From an uncultured Flavobacteriaceae bacterium (lineage in GTDB: Bacteria; Bacteroidota; Bacteroidia; Flavobacteriales; Flavobacteriaceae), in assembly GCA_913020295.1 (NCBI GenBank), contig CAJWAA010000017.1:1-43010 (forward strand): DNA of 43,010 nt, given 5' to 3'. Of this stretch, positions 1-8,846 are shown piece after piece (the first letter of the stretch is position 1; each line of letters begins with the position of its first letter). A program made the position numbers and the translations under genes. Under the pieces are notes generated by a model. It did no database searches and was not told where the DNA came from. It saw nothing but the letters and a program-made list of their open reading frames with translations.

Positions 1-1306
1 CCAATGCATTCATTGATCCCAAATCTTTTTCAATATTTACAATAGAAAAATCATGAGCAGGATATTTCGGTTCCTGAAACTGAATAAAATTTTTAAATAT
101 TTTAAAAAGCTTTTCATCTCCATTTGACTTTATCCAATTTAAAATATTTTCAAGCTCTCTTTGATCGTCTTTGGTATAATCCTTCAAATTAGGAGATTCA
201 TCAAACAGATCTTCATCCATTGTATTATTAAAAAAAGCCATTATTTTATAATATTCATCGTGTTTTATTGGATCATAAGGATGAGTGTGACACTGAACGC
301 AACTCATAGTGGTACTTTGCCATACATCAAAACTAGTATTCACCCTGTCAATTACAGCGGCAACTCTGAATTCCTCATCATCAGTTCCTCCCTCATCATT
401 ATTCATTGTATTACGATGAAAAGCAGTAGCAATTAGCTGATCAACAGTAGGTTGTGGTAATAGATCTCCTGCTAATTGCTCTATAGTAAATTGATCAAAT
501 GGAATGTTTTCGTTAAAAGATTTTATAACCCAATCCCTGTACTTCCATATAGTTCTTCCCCTATCTGATTCGTAGCCTTTAGAGTCAGCGTATCTTGCAA
601 GATCTAACCACCAACTGGCCCACTTTTCACCGTAAGCACTATTCGAAAAAAGACTGTCCAGATAATTCTCGTATGTGATCTGACCTTTTACAAAACTTTC
701 AAAGAGATTAGGATCAGGGGGTAAACCTGTGACATCAAATGACAATCTTCTTGCAATGATTTTTTTTTGTGCAGGGGAATTAGGGAGAAGATTCTTTTCC
801 TCCATTCTTGCCGCAATGAAATGATCAATCGGGTTGGTGATAAAGTCTTTTTCATAAAAAATTGAGGTTACTTGTGGTATTTCAATTTTATCGACCGACT
901 GGTAAGCCCAATGTGTCCCCCATTTAGCACCCTGATTAATCCAATCAGTAAGTATTTTGATTTCATCCTCTGACAATGGAGATTTTTGGTAAGGCATTCG
1001 CAACTCAGGATCACTGTGATGCAATCGTTTAATCAATTCACTCTTTCGTGCATTTCCTCTTATTATAGCAGGCTTGCCTGAATTAGTAATTGCCATAGCT
1101 TCAGATTCAAATAAGACACTAAATCCAGCGTTCCTCTTTACACCACCATGACATGAGATACAGTGTTTGTTTAGTATAGGTTTTACATGGGTAGTGAAAT
1201 CAATTTCTTCATTGGGTTTTAAAAATAAAAACAAAAAAAAGAATCCCGCAACTATTATCACTGCTCCTAACAGCAGTCTGAAGTCTTTCCTAAAATCAGG
1301 GTTCAC
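1..1306 (-). CDS. Partial planctomycete-type cytochrome c / DUF1549 protein (PSCyt1-PSCyt2)
   Basis: The reading frame is open from about 1306 down to the window edge, so the C-terminus is missing. After a hydrophobic anchor (about residues 9-30) there is a haem-binding motif CISCH at residues 49-53, typical of the PSCyt1 domain. It is followed by a DUF1549 (PSCyt2)-like region with a second CxxCH at residues 336-340 in the context CHTHPYDP. Full-length relatives usually continue into DUF1553. These proteins are membrane-anchored and of poorly known function; they occur in planctomycetes and in marine Bacteroidota, often beside carbohydrate genes. The start is uncertain: no ATG follows the upstream in-frame TAG, so GTG at 1306 or TTG at 1312 is likely. 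It lies about 40 bases after the Kazal gene and is probably co-transcribed with it. Confidence 0.8.
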   Translation of the reverse strand, partial: MNPDFRKDFRLLLGAVIIVAGFFFLFLFLKPNEEIDFTTHVKPILNKHCISCHGGVKRNAGFSVLFESEAMAITNSGKPAIIRGNARKSELIKRLHHSDPELRMPYQKSPLSEDEIKILTDWINQGAKWGTHWAYQSVDKIEIPQVTSIFYEKDFITNPIDHFIAARMEEKNLLPNSPAQKKIIARRLSFDVTGLPPDPNLFESFVKGQITYENYLDSLFSNSAYGEKWASWWLDLARYADSKGYESDRGRTIWKYRDWVIKSFNENIPFDQFTIEQLAGDLLPQPTVDQLIATAFHRNTMNNDEGGTDDEEFRVAAVIDRVNTSFDVWQSTTMSCVQCHTHPYDPIKHDEYYKIMAFFNNTMDEDLFDESPNLKDYTKDDQRELENILNWIKSNGDEKLFKIFKNFIQFQEPKYPAHDFSIVNIEKDLGSMNAL

Positions 1307-1346
1307 AATCAACTTATTAATTTTTAAAGCCTATACTAATTTAAAA

Positions 1347-1565
1347 TTAATTCTCAGCACAACTTCCCTTAGTCCACGAATTTATTCCACTTGCCTCGGC
1401 GACACAGTCATTAGGGTAAGTATTTTTATCACAACCACAGACAGGCATGTATTCTTTGGTACAAGGTATATTTTTTGGAGTCCCAATACAATTGACCTCC
1501 TTGCTTTTCTTTTCGCAAGCATAACAAGCAACCAATAAAGATATTAGCCAAATGCGAGGAAACAT
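1347..1565 (-). CDS. Small Kazal-type protease inhibitor lipoprotein
   Basis: A 72-residue protein with a short hydrophobic signal and a lipobox LVAC, predicting lipidation at Cys14. The rest is close to one Kazal domain: cysteines at the expected spacing and a core reading MPVCGCDKNTYPNDC, followed by a final GSC. Kazal domains are serine-protease inhibitors in animals; small Kazal lipoproteins occur in Bacteroidota, where protection of envelope proteins is a guess rather than a shown role. It sits between the DUF1080 gene (5 bases away) and the cytochrome gene, suggesting a three-gene operon. The short length is normal for a single-domain Kazal protein. Confidence 0.82.
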   Translation of the reverse strand: MFPRIWLISLLVACYACEKKSKEVNCIGTPKNIPCTKEYMPVCGCDKNTYPNDCVAEASGINSWTKGSCAEN

Positions 1566-1570
1566 TTATA

Positions 1571-2269
1571 TTAATGAAGTTTTTTTAATAGAAAGTTTTT
1601 CCAGCGTATTTTTTTATTTTCCCTAGCTTTACTTTGACCAATACCGTGTAGTTGAAGAGCGATATAACCATTTGAAGTTAAGTTGTCATAAACATCACCA
1701 ATCATGATGCCATTGATCCAAGATTGGATATGATTACCTTTGACTCTGACACGGAAATGATTCCATTCAAGAGGTTTAAAAGCAGACCTAACTTTTTCAT
1801 TAACTCCTGGGGTTTGGAGAAAACCTCTACCTGCCTCCTCATAGATAGAGCCACTCCAAGACCTTGAAGTTGGATCAATTTCGATCTGGTAACCCCAAAA
1901 CCTTCCAGCTTCCCATTTTTTATTCATTAATAATTTCTCCCCATTTTCATCAAAACGCCCCCCCCAACGGATGGTTTCCATATCTTTATCGTAAATATTA
2001 CTTCTTATCTGAACCCCTGAGTTCAGCACAGTATCCAACTTGACCTCAAACTCTAGTTCAAAGTCTTGATATTTTTTTTTTGTGTGTAAAAAAGAATTTG
2101 GTAAACCCATTATGGCTTCAGCAACAATGCTTTCGTCCTCTGCATAGAACTTACCTCCACCATAATTTGCCCAACCCTTGAGATCTTTACCGTTAAAAAT
2201 AATTTCATCTTGATCTTGACATGAAAAAACTAAAAATGTAATCAAAATCAAAAAAAATATATTTTTCAT
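1571..2269 (-). CDS. DUF1080 (3-keto-disaccharide hydrolase-like) lipoprotein
   Basis: A 232-residue exported protein with lipobox VFSC (lipidated Cys17). The mature part begins with the typical IIFNGKDLKGWANYGGG segment and continues with a concanavalin/LamG-like beta-sandwich pattern (DFELEFEVKL, SGVQIRS, NHFRVRVKGN, GYIALQLHG). This is the DUF1080 (PF06439) family, some members of which are 3-keto-glucoside hydrolases and many of which have no shown activity. The size is usual for a single-domain member. It is the first gene of the minus-strand group with the Kazal and cytochrome genes and is divergent from the GH2 gene. The substrate is unknown. Confidence 0.85.
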   Translation of the reverse strand: MKNIFFLILITFLVFSCQDQDEIIFNGKDLKGWANYGGGKFYAEDESIVAEAIMGLPNSFLHTKKKYQDFELEFEVKLDTVLNSGVQIRSNIYDKDMETIRWGGRFDENGEKLLMNKKWEAGRFWGYQIEIDPTSRSWSGSIYEEAGRGFLQTPGVNEKVRSAFKPLEWNHFRVRVKGNHIQSWINGIMIGDVYDNLTSNGYIALQLHGIGQSKARENKKIRWKNFLLKKLH

Positions 2270-2316
2270 ATTTATTGGTTATTTGTACAATTTAAAAATT
2301 TTTCAAATAAAAATTC

Positions 2317-2332
2317 AAATACTTAAGTATTT
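2317..2332. promoter_or_regulatory. 16-bp perfect palindrome in a divergent intergenic region
   Basis: The sequence AAATACTTAAGTATTT is its own reverse complement and lies roughly mid-way between the divergent DUF1080 and GH2 starts. A dimeric regulator site is possible, but AT-rich palindromes also arise by chance. It differs from the GTGTGCGCACAC dyads elsewhere in the window. Confidence 0.35.
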
Positions 2333-2397
2333 AGCGCAGTATTAAAAAATTTAGGTTGAGATATTTTTTTTATATTAAAGAAATAAAAAATTAATCC

Positions 2398-4266
2398 ATG
2401 AGAAATTTATTGAATTTAATGTTGCTGTTTATTGTATCGCTTGCACAATCACAAAACTGGAGGGTTGTTGAGGGGAAACTTATGAGTGAATGGGCTAAAA
2501 ACGTTAAACCAGAGAATGTCTGGCAAGAATATCCTCGTCCACAGTTTGAAAGAACTCAATGGAAAAATCTCAATGGACTTTGGGATTATGCTATTTTAAA
2601 ATCCCATAAAATTCAACCCGAAAAGTTTCAAGGAAAGATTTTGGTTCCTTTTAGTTTTGAATCCGCTTTGTCAGGAGTTGGAAAAAGTATCAATCCAAAT
2701 GATAAGATGTGGTATAGGAGAAGTTTTATCATACCAAACAACTGGAGTGAAAAAGATGTTGTCATTCATTTTGAAGCAGTAGATTACAAATGTGCTCTCT
2801 GGGTAAACGATATTTTGGTGGGAACTCATAAAGGAGGATTTGATCGTTTTTCTTTTAATATTACTCCTTACCTAAAATCTAGTAGAAGTCAAAAGGTTGT
2901 TTTGACAGTAGAGGACGCTACCAATTTCAGTTCACAGCCCCGAGGTAAACAACAAATCAATGCCAGTGGTATATATTATACACCAGTAAGTGGAATATGG
3001 CAAACAGTTTGGTTGGAAGCAGTGTCGCCCGAAGCCTATTTAAAACAAGTGAAAACAACCACCAATATTGATAAAAGCACTGTGTCCCTTATACCAATGA
3101 CTAATGTAAGTTTAGTGAATAGATATAAAGTAGCTATTGATGTTTTTTTTGACGAAAAAAAAGTAGCTTCAGGAATTACAAAACCAAACACACCTTTGCA
3201 TTTAAAAATAGAAAATGCCCAACTATGGTCACCCGACCACCCTCATCTATATGATATAAAAATGAATTTGATCAATCCCTCAGGTAAGGTAATCGATCAA
3301 GTAAAGAGTTATTTCGGGATGCGAAAAATAAGTCTGGGAGATCATAAGGGAGTCAAATATCTCTTCCTAAATAATACACCTCTTTTCCAATACGGACCCC
3401 TTGACCAAGGCTGGTGGCCTGATGGATTGTTGACCCCTCCCTCTGATAAAGCCATGCGATACGATATTGAAATGACCAAGGCAATGGGCTTTAATATGAT
3501 ACGAAAGCATGTAAAAATCGAACCCGATCGATGGTATTATCATTGCGACCAACTGGGAATTATGGTTTGGCAAGACATGCCCTCCTATAACCGATTGGCA
3601 TTGAAAACTCCAGTAGAAATGGAAAAAACCAAGAAAAAAGAAAGAATCTACAATTCCCTAGAGAGAGTTAAGAGAGATGGCACAGATCTGAACAGACTCT
3701 CAGAGGATTCCGCTCAATTTGAATTCGAACTCAGACGTATGGTAGATATGCATTTTAATGCACCAAGTATCATAATGTGGGTTCCTTTTAATGAAGGCTG
3801 GGGGCAATACGATACTTGTAGGATCGCTCATTTTATAAAACAATTAGATCCAGATCGATTGGTCAATCCAACTAGTGGTTGGTCACTAAGACCCTGCGGT
3901 GATATTTATGACATTCATACATACGATGTAGACCTGACGGTTCCCCCTACTGCTGTTGACAGGGCAACAGTGGTAGGAGAGTTTGGAGGTATTGGATACC
4001 CAATAGAGAAACACCTATGGAATCCCGAAATGCGTAATTGGGGCTATCAGACCTATTACAATGCGCAGGAATTGCTAAAAAACTATATATACAAATTCAA
4101 TCAAATTGCAGAAATGAAAGAAAGAAATGGACTCTCGGCAGCTGTTTACACACAGACTACTGATGTTGAGGGGGAGATAAATGGTTTAATGACATATGAC
4201 CGAAAAGTGATCAAAATGCCTGCTGAAAAGCTAAAAGAATTACATGCCAAACTGTATAAAGAGTAA
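2398..4266 (+). CDS. Glycoside hydrolase family 2 protein (beta-galactosidase/beta-glucuronidase-like)
   Basis: A 622-residue exported enzyme with a signal peptide (about residues 1-18, ending near AQSQ). It has the GH2 order: sugar-binding jelly-roll (about 40-210), immunoglobulin-like domain (about 212-310) and TIM barrel (about 315-620). The acid/base is Glu466 in VPFNEGWGQYD and the likely nucleophile is Glu528 in VVGEFGGIG. It is shorter than LacZ-type enzymes and has no C-terminal accessory domains. The specificity (galactose, glucuronate or another beta-linked sugar) cannot be fixed from these motifs. It is followed after 6 bases by an aldose 1-epimerase gene, forming a two-gene operon that fits release and mutarotation of a sugar. 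The start ATG is preceded by an AT-rich leader without a clear Shine-Dalgarno. Confidence 0.88.
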   Translation: MRNLLNLMLLFIVSLAQSQNWRVVEGKLMSEWAKNVKPENVWQEYPRPQFERTQWKNLNGLWDYAILKSHKIQPEKFQGKILVPFSFESALSGVGKSINPNDKMWYRRSFIIPNNWSEKDVVIHFEAVDYKCALWVNDILVGTHKGGFDRFSFNITPYLKSSRSQKVVLTVEDATNFSSQPRGKQQINASGIYYTPVSGIWQTVWLEAVSPEAYLKQVKTTTNIDKSTVSLIPMTNVSLVNRYKVAIDVFFDEKKVASGITKPNTPLHLKIENAQLWSPDHPHLYDIKMNLINPSGKVIDQVKSYFGMRKISLGDHKGVKYLFLNNTPLFQYGPLDQGWWPDGLLTPPSDKAMRYDIEMTKAMGFNMIRKHVKIEPDRWYYHCDQLGIMVWQDMPSYNRLALKTPVEMEKTKKKERIYNSLERVKRDGTDLNRLSEDSAQFEFELRRMVDMHFNAPSIIMWVPFNEGWGQYDTCRIAHFIKQLDPDRLVNPTSGWSLRPCGDIYDIHTYDVDLTVPPTAVDRATVVGEFGGIGYPIEKHLWNPEMRNWGYQTYYNAQELLKNYIYKFNQIAEMKERNGLSAAVYTQTTDVEGEINGLMTYDRKVIKMPAEKLKELHAKLYKE

Positions 4267-4272
4267 TTTCAA

Positions 4273-5406
4273 ATGATGAAAATTAATAAAACAGTTTTTG
4301 TAGCACTTTTGCTAAGTTTTGTATTTTGTGAGCAACCTAAAAAACAAGTATTTGTGTTAAATGCCAGTGATTTCCGAACTGAAATAAAAGGAAAAAAAAC
4401 AGACATATATCTCCTTAAAAGCGATAAAATACAAGTTTACATAACCAATTATGGTGGACGGATAGTAAGTCTTCTGACTCCCGATAACTATGGTGAAATG
4501 GGTGATGTAGTATTGGGTTTTAAGAATATAGCAGATTATAAAAAAGCTAAAACACCCTATCACGGTTGTTTGATCGGAAGATATGGAAATCGCATCGCAA
4601 AAGGAAAATTTGAATTGGACGGAAAGACCTATGTACTGCCAATAAACAACAATGAAAATCACCTACACGGTGGACCTGATGGATTCCACAATAAAGTGTG
4701 GGAAGTTGTTTCCTCCAACCAGAACTCTGTTGTAATGACTTATTTTTCCGAGGATGGTGAGATGGGATACCCAGGAAACTTGAAAGTAAGGGTCACCTAT
4801 TCAGTCAATGATGACGAATTGAGTATTACCTATCAGGCTTCTACTGACAAAGCTACTCCGGTCAACTTGACAAACCACGCTTTTTTCAATTTAGCTGGAC
4901 AAGCTAAGGGCAGCATAAACGATCATCTTTTAATGATCAATGCCAGTCACTTTACTCCTGTGGATAAAGGTCTGATCCCTTTGGGAGAGATACGGTCTGT
5001 TGAAGGCAGTCCTTTCGACTTTAGAAAGCTCAAGACCATAGGTCAAGATTTAAACAAACAACCTACCGACATTCAACTTACTCGTGGGGGAGGTTATGAC
5101 CACAATTTTGTTCTCAACAAAGAATCCGAAGGTATGAACTTAGCAGCGAGGGTGGTAGAACCCAAAAGTGGAAGACAACTCGAAATTTTTACCGAAGAAC
5201 CAGGAATACAATTTTATGGTGGTAACTTTATGGATGGCAGCGATGTTGGAAAATATGGTACAAAATTTGAATATCGTGCTTCTTTTGCTTTAGAGACACA
5301 ACATTTTCCGGATTCGCCCAACCAGCCTGCTTTTCCTAGTACAATTCTAAACCCTGGAGAAACATATCGGACTAAGAGTATTTACAAATTTTCTACCGCC
5401 AAATAA
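4273..5406 (+). CDS. galM: Aldose 1-epimerase (GalM-type mutarotase), exported
   Basis: A 377-residue protein of the GalM family, which interconverts alpha and beta anomers of free aldoses. Substrate-binding histidines appear in NENHLHGG (His130, His132). The catalytic acid is His202 in NLTNHAFFNLAG and the catalytic base is Glu309 in TEEPGIQFYGG. The hydrophobic N-terminus ending FVFCEQ suggests export, possibly lipidation at Cys19, placing it in the periplasm. Two adjacent ATGs (4273 and 4276) are possible starts. It is coupled to the GH2 gene 6 bases upstream, so it likely acts on the sugar that enzyme releases. It converges on the end of the uronate operon. Confidence 0.9.
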   Translation: MMKINKTVFVALLLSFVFCEQPKKQVFVLNASDFRTEIKGKKTDIYLLKSDKIQVYITNYGGRIVSLLTPDNYGEMGDVVLGFKNIADYKKAKTPYHGCLIGRYGNRIAKGKFELDGKTYVLPINNNENHLHGGPDGFHNKVWEVVSSNQNSVVMTYFSEDGEMGYPGNLKVRVTYSVNDDELSITYQASTDKATPVNLTNHAFFNLAGQAKGSINDHLLMINASHFTPVDKGLIPLGEIRSVEGSPFDFRKLKTIGQDLNKQPTDIQLTRGGGYDHNFVLNKESEGMNLAARVVEPKSGRQLEIFTEEPGIQFYGGNFMDGSDVGKYGTKFEYRASFALETQHFPDSPNQPAFPSTILNPGETYRTKSIYKFSTAK

Positions 5407-5490
5407 ATGATTTGTGGCTAGTGGTCTGTGGACACGAATTAAGACAGCCGCAAGGCAGGGGGAGAAAGTTATTTTAATCAATAAAAATGA

Positions 5491-6282
5491 TTACTCATTG
5501 GAAGGTTTACCAATAGTGGCGAGGATGCCGCCATCCACATAGAGTATTTGTCCATTCACAAAATCACTGGCCTTTGAACTGAGAAATACAGCTGCTCCTT
5601 GCAATTCATCAGGGTCTCCCCACATTCCAGCAGGAGTTCTGTTGACTATAAATTCATTGAATGGGTGACCCTCTACACGTATGGGTTTAGTTTGCTCGGT
5701 CGCAAAATATCCAGGGCCAATACCGTTAACTTGGATATTATATGGCGCCCATTCTACACACATATTTTGAGTCAGCATTTTCAACCCTCCTTTGGCAGCT
5801 GCATATGCACCAACAGTATTTCTTGCCAATTCACTCATCATGGAACAAATGTTAATAATTTTACCCGATTTACGTTTTATCATTCCTTTAACCACCGCTT
5901 TAGAAACTATAAAAGGACTGACCAAATCAACTTTGATTACCTGTTCAAAATCAGTCACCTCCATTTCTAAGAGTGGCGTACGTTTGATGATCCCGGCATT
6001 ATTGATCAAAATATCAATGATCCCTACTTCATTCTCAATTCTTGCGATCGCCTTTTGGACTTGATCTTCATTGGTAACATCAAAACGATAACCAAAAGCT
6101 TTAATCCCCTCAGATTTGAAAATTGCAACGGCCTTGTCAATTTTTTCATTTGAGCTGTTGCCATTAATGATTAGGATAGCCCCTGCCTGGCCGATCCCTC
6201 TGGCCATCGCCATCCCCAGTCCATGTGTAGCTCCAGTAACCAAAGCGACCTTTCCTTTCAAATCAAATAGAGAAGTGCTCAT
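5491..6282 (-). CDS. kduD: 2-dehydro-3-deoxy-D-gluconate 5-dehydrogenase (SDR)
   Basis: A 263-residue classical short-chain dehydrogenase. It has the cofactor motif TGATHGLG (residues 16-23), NNAG (94-97) and the catalytic Ser147, Tyr160 and Lys164 (YAAAK). KduD reduces 2,5-diketo-3-deoxygluconate (DKII) to 2-keto-3-deoxygluconate (KDG) with NAD(P)H in the cytosol, the step after KduI. By sequence alone gluconate 5-dehydrogenase is hard to separate from KduD, but the gene lies 4 bases after kduI in a uronate operon, which decides the call. It is the last gene of the operon and converges on galM. Confidence 0.88.
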   Translation of the reverse strand: MSTSLFDLKGKVALVTGATHGLGMAMARGIGQAGAILIINGNSSNEKIDKAVAIFKSEGIKAFGYRFDVTNEDQVQKAIARIENEVGIIDILINNAGIIKRTPLLEMEVTDFEQVIKVDLVSPFIVSKAVVKGMIKRKSGKIINICSMMSELARNTVGAYAAAKGGLKMLTQNMCVEWAPYNIQVNGIGPGYFATEQTKPIRVEGHPFNEFIVNRTPAGMWGDPDELQGAAVFLSSKASDFVNGQILYVDGGILATIGKPSNE

Positions 6283-6286
6283 ACTT

Positions 6287-7129
6287 TTATCTTAAGTTGG
6301 GAATTGGACAAGCATCCATATCACCATAGTCTAGATTTTCTCCGGCCATTCCCCATATAAAGGTATAATTAGAGGTTCCCGATCCGGCATGAATTGACCA
6401 TGGGGGTGAAATAACAGCTTGTTCGTTGGCCATCCAAAGATGCCGGGTTTCATCAGTAGCTCCCATAAAATGACATATAGCCTGATCCTCAGGTACCTCA
6501 AAGTAGAAATAAACTTCCATTCGACGATCGTGGACATGTGCAGGCATCGTATTCCAAACTGACCCTGACGCCAACTCAGTCATCCCCATTTGCAGCTGAC
6601 ATGTCTGGACTATACTGTTGACTATCAATTTTCTGATAGTTCTGGCATTGGAAGTTTCCGCAGATCCCAATTCGACGATTTCGGCTTGATCTCTACCTAC
6701 TTTTTGAGAGGGATAATTAAGATGTGCAGGAGCAGAATTGAGGTAAAATTTAGCAGCTGCTTTTGGATCATCACTCGAAAAATGCACTTCTTTGATTCCC
6801 CTACCCAGATAGAGTGCTTCTTTATAATCCAAAGAATAAGAAATTCCATCAGCCGATACCGTTCCTTTACCTCCCACGTTAATAATACCCATTTCTCTCC
6901 TTTCCAGGAAATATTGTGATTTGAGAGGCTCAAGGGTATCCAAAAAGACACTTCCCGATGTTGGAATTACACCTCCAGCCATATACCGATCGTAGTGGGT
7001 ATAAACCCATTTAACTAAATCTGTTCCAAATACTTGCTCGATTAAAAATTCATCACGCAAGGCCTGCGTGTTCATTTGATTGGTTTCTCTCTGCCCCACA
7101 GCATAGCGTACCTCGTAATTATTATTCAT
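6287..7129 (-). CDS. kduI: 5-dehydro-4-deoxy-D-glucuronate isomerase
   Basis: A 280-residue cupin-fold isomerase converting 5-keto-4-deoxyuronate (DKI, formed from 4,5-unsaturated uronates) to DKII. The zinc ligands are visible: His198 and His200 in PAHVHDRRME, Glu205, and His247 in WSIHAG, matching the E. coli pattern His196/His198/Glu203/His245 with a shift of two. Length equals the family norm. KduI shows that the cell uses unsaturated uronates from lyase plus GH105/GH88 action. This fits heparinase-like lyases and differs from the alginate route, where DEH is reduced directly to KDG. It is tightly packed between kdgA and kduD. Confidence 0.95.
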   Translation of the reverse strand: MNNNYEVRYAVGQRETNQMNTQALRDEFLIEQVFGTDLVKWVYTHYDRYMAGGVIPTSGSVFLDTLEPLKSQYFLERREMGIINVGGKGTVSADGISYSLDYKEALYLGRGIKEVHFSSDDPKAAAKFYLNSAPAHLNYPSQKVGRDQAEIVELGSAETSNARTIRKLIVNSIVQTCQLQMGMTELASGSVWNTMPAHVHDRRMEVYFYFEVPEDQAICHFMGATDETRHLWMANEQAVISPPWSIHAGSGTSNYTFIWGMAGENLDYGDMDACPIPNLR

Positions 7130-7130
7130 T

Positions 7131-7799
7131 CTACTGTCTTATTTTTTTTATCAATTTAAGAGTTTCAGCAACTTTCGTTTTGAGTCCTTCAAAATCTTCA
7201 TTTGCTAAAATCTCCTTGGAGATTAATTTAGAACCCATTCCCACACAAGTTACTCCTGCATCAAACCATCCTCTGAGATTATCTTCCTTTGTACTGACTC
7301 CACCGGTAGGCATGATACTTGTCCAGGGTTGTGGTCCTTTAATGGCATTAACAAAACTGGGGCCATAGGTACTTCCCGGAAAGAGTTTTACAATTTCGCC
7401 CCCCAACTCTTCGGCTTTTGCAATCTCGGTAAGGGAACCACATCCGGCAGACCATAAAACTTTTCTACGATTACACACCACAGCAATGTCCTCTCTCAAT
7501 ACAGGAGTAACAATAAAATTGGCTCCCAATTGCATATAAAGCGAGGCAGCGGCTGCATCGGTCACAGAGCCTACCCCCATGATCATATCGGGCAATTCAG
7601 ACAATACATATCGATTGAGCTCATCAAATATTTGATGGGCAAAATCCCCTCTGCTAGTAAATTCTAATAATCTTGCACCCCCTTCGAAACAGGCTTTCAA
7701 GGTTTTTTTTGCGATCTCAATGTCGCTGTGATAAAAAAGGGGAACCATTCCGGTCTCGGCCATTTTTGCTGCGACTTCTAAACGAGTAAATTTTGCCAT
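7131..7799 (-). CDS. kdgA: 2-dehydro-3-deoxy-phosphogluconate (KDPG) aldolase
   Basis: A 222-residue class I aldolase of the Eda/KdgA family, splitting KDPG to pyruvate and glyceraldehyde 3-phosphate. The Schiff-base lysine is Lys138 in EIVKLFPG, and the proton-shuttle glutamate with its following arginine are Glu46 and Arg50 in LLEFTSRG. The phosphate-binding part reads MPTGGVST. Length is slightly above the roughly 210 residues common for Eda. The gene sits one base from kduI and two from kdgK, so all three are translated as a tight cluster. It completes conversion of both uronate branches into central metabolism. Confidence 0.94.
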   Translation of the reverse strand: MAKFTRLEVAAKMAETGMVPLFYHSDIEIAKKTLKACFEGGARLLEFTSRGDFAHQIFDELNRYVLSELPDMIMGVGSVTDAAAASLYMQLGANFIVTPVLREDIAVVCNRRKVLWSAGCGSLTEIAKAEELGGEIVKLFPGSTYGPSFVNAIKGPQPWTSIMPTGGVSTKEDNLRGWFDAGVTCVGMGSKLISKEILANEDFEGLKTKVAETLKLIKKIRQ

Positions 7800-7801
7800 A
7801 A

Positions 7802-8842
7802 TTATCTTGCTACACGGCCACTGACGTCACCGCTCATTAATTTTTCTACTTCAGCTACGGTGACCAAATTGGCATCGCCCTTGATGGTATGTTTTAAACA
7901 GGAGGCGGCTACAGCAAAGTTCAATGCATTCTGATCATCATCGGGATATTTTAACAAACCATAAATCAATCCCCCCATAAAGGAGTCACCCCCTCCTACT
8001 CTGTCCACAATGTGGGAGATTTGGTATTCGGGACTGGTGTAGATGTTTTGTCCATCGTAAAGTATTCCCGCCCATGTATTGTGAGAAGCAGAAATAGATC
8101 CTCTAAGTGTGGTGATCACTTTTTTGGATTTGGGAAATTTTTTCATCATTTGCTCACATACCGACTGAAAAGCCTCGGCTTTGACCTGATCCCCTTGTGT
8201 GGTGATGTCCAATCCGTCGGGTTTGATCCCAAAGTGTTTTTCGGCATCCTCCTCATTACCAAGAATGATGTCACAATAGGAGGTCAACTCGGTCATGATG
8301 GGTTCTGAGGGTTGGCCGTAATTCCAAAGTTTGGCGCGATAATTCAAATCTGTAGATACGGTAATTCCCTTTTCACTGGCGATTTTTACGGCTTCCAAAC
8401 AAGCATCGGCAGCTCCTTGAGAAATGGCTGGGGTGATTCCCGTCCAGTGGAACCAACTGACTCCCTCGAATACTGCATCCCAATCAATCATTCCGGCAGT
8501 GATCTCTGCCATGGCAGAGTGGGCACGGTCATAAACGACTTTACTGCCTCTGCTCACCGCTCCGGTTTCCAAAAAGTAAATCCCCAAACGGTCACCCCCA
8601 TAGGCTATGTGCTGGGTGCTTACCCCTCTTTTTCGCAGTTCCATCATGGCACAAGTGCCCAAATCGTTTTGAGGCAAACGGGTTACAAATTCAACAGGAA
8701 CACCATAATTGGCAAGGGATACAGCAACATTGGATTCTCCACCTCCATAAACCACATCAAAGCTGTTGGCCTGTGAGAATCTTAAATAGCCTGGGGGTGA
8801 AAGTCTTAGCATGATCTCACCGAAGGTCACTACTTTTTTCAT
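7802..8842 (-). CDS. kdgK: 2-dehydro-3-deoxygluconokinase (PfkB family)
   Basis: A ribokinase-family sugar kinase phosphorylating KDG to KDPG with ATP. The start is taken at 8842 (MKKVVTFGEIMLRLSPPG), giving 346 residues; an in-frame ATG at 8878 would overlap the preceding gene and adds a segment not typical of the family. PfkB signatures are the N-terminal GGGESNVAVSLANYG (residues 33-47) and the C-terminal DRVGGGDSFMGG, with Asp286 as catalytic base. STDLNYRAKLW is typical of the KDG kinase subgroup. The gene is 4 bases downstream of the DUF4861 gene and 2 upstream of the KDPG aldolase gene. Confidence 0.94.
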   Translation of the reverse strand: MKKVVTFGEIMLRLSPPGYLRFSQANSFDVVYGGGESNVAVSLANYGVPVEFVTRLPQNDLGTCAMMELRKRGVSTQHIAYGGDRLGIYFLETGAVSRGSKVVYDRAHSAMAEITAGMIDWDAVFEGVSWFHWTGITPAISQGAADACLEAVKIASEKGITVSTDLNYRAKLWNYGQPSEPIMTELTSYCDIILGNEEDAEKHFGIKPDGLDITTQGDQVKAEAFQSVCEQMMKKFPKSKKVITTLRGSISASHNTWAGILYDGQNIYTSPEYQISHIVDRVGGGDSFMGGLIYGLLKYPDDDQNALNFAVAASCLKHTIKGDANLVTVAEVEKLMSGDVSGRVAR

Positions 8843-8846
8843 GAAG

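Noticed and set aside
1167-1538. Plus-strand reading frame overlapping the Kazal and cytochrome genes
   Set aside because: It is antisense to two recognisable protein families and shows no domain itself.
5424-5435. GTCTGTGGACAC, 10 of 12 matches to the operator-like site before the uronate operon
   Set aside because: It lies between convergent gene ends where no promoter is expected and its own symmetry is poor, so a chance match is more likely.
8312-8776. 154-codon plus-strand frame inside kdgK
   Set aside because: It mirrors the kinase coding strand and has no signal, family motif or promoter.
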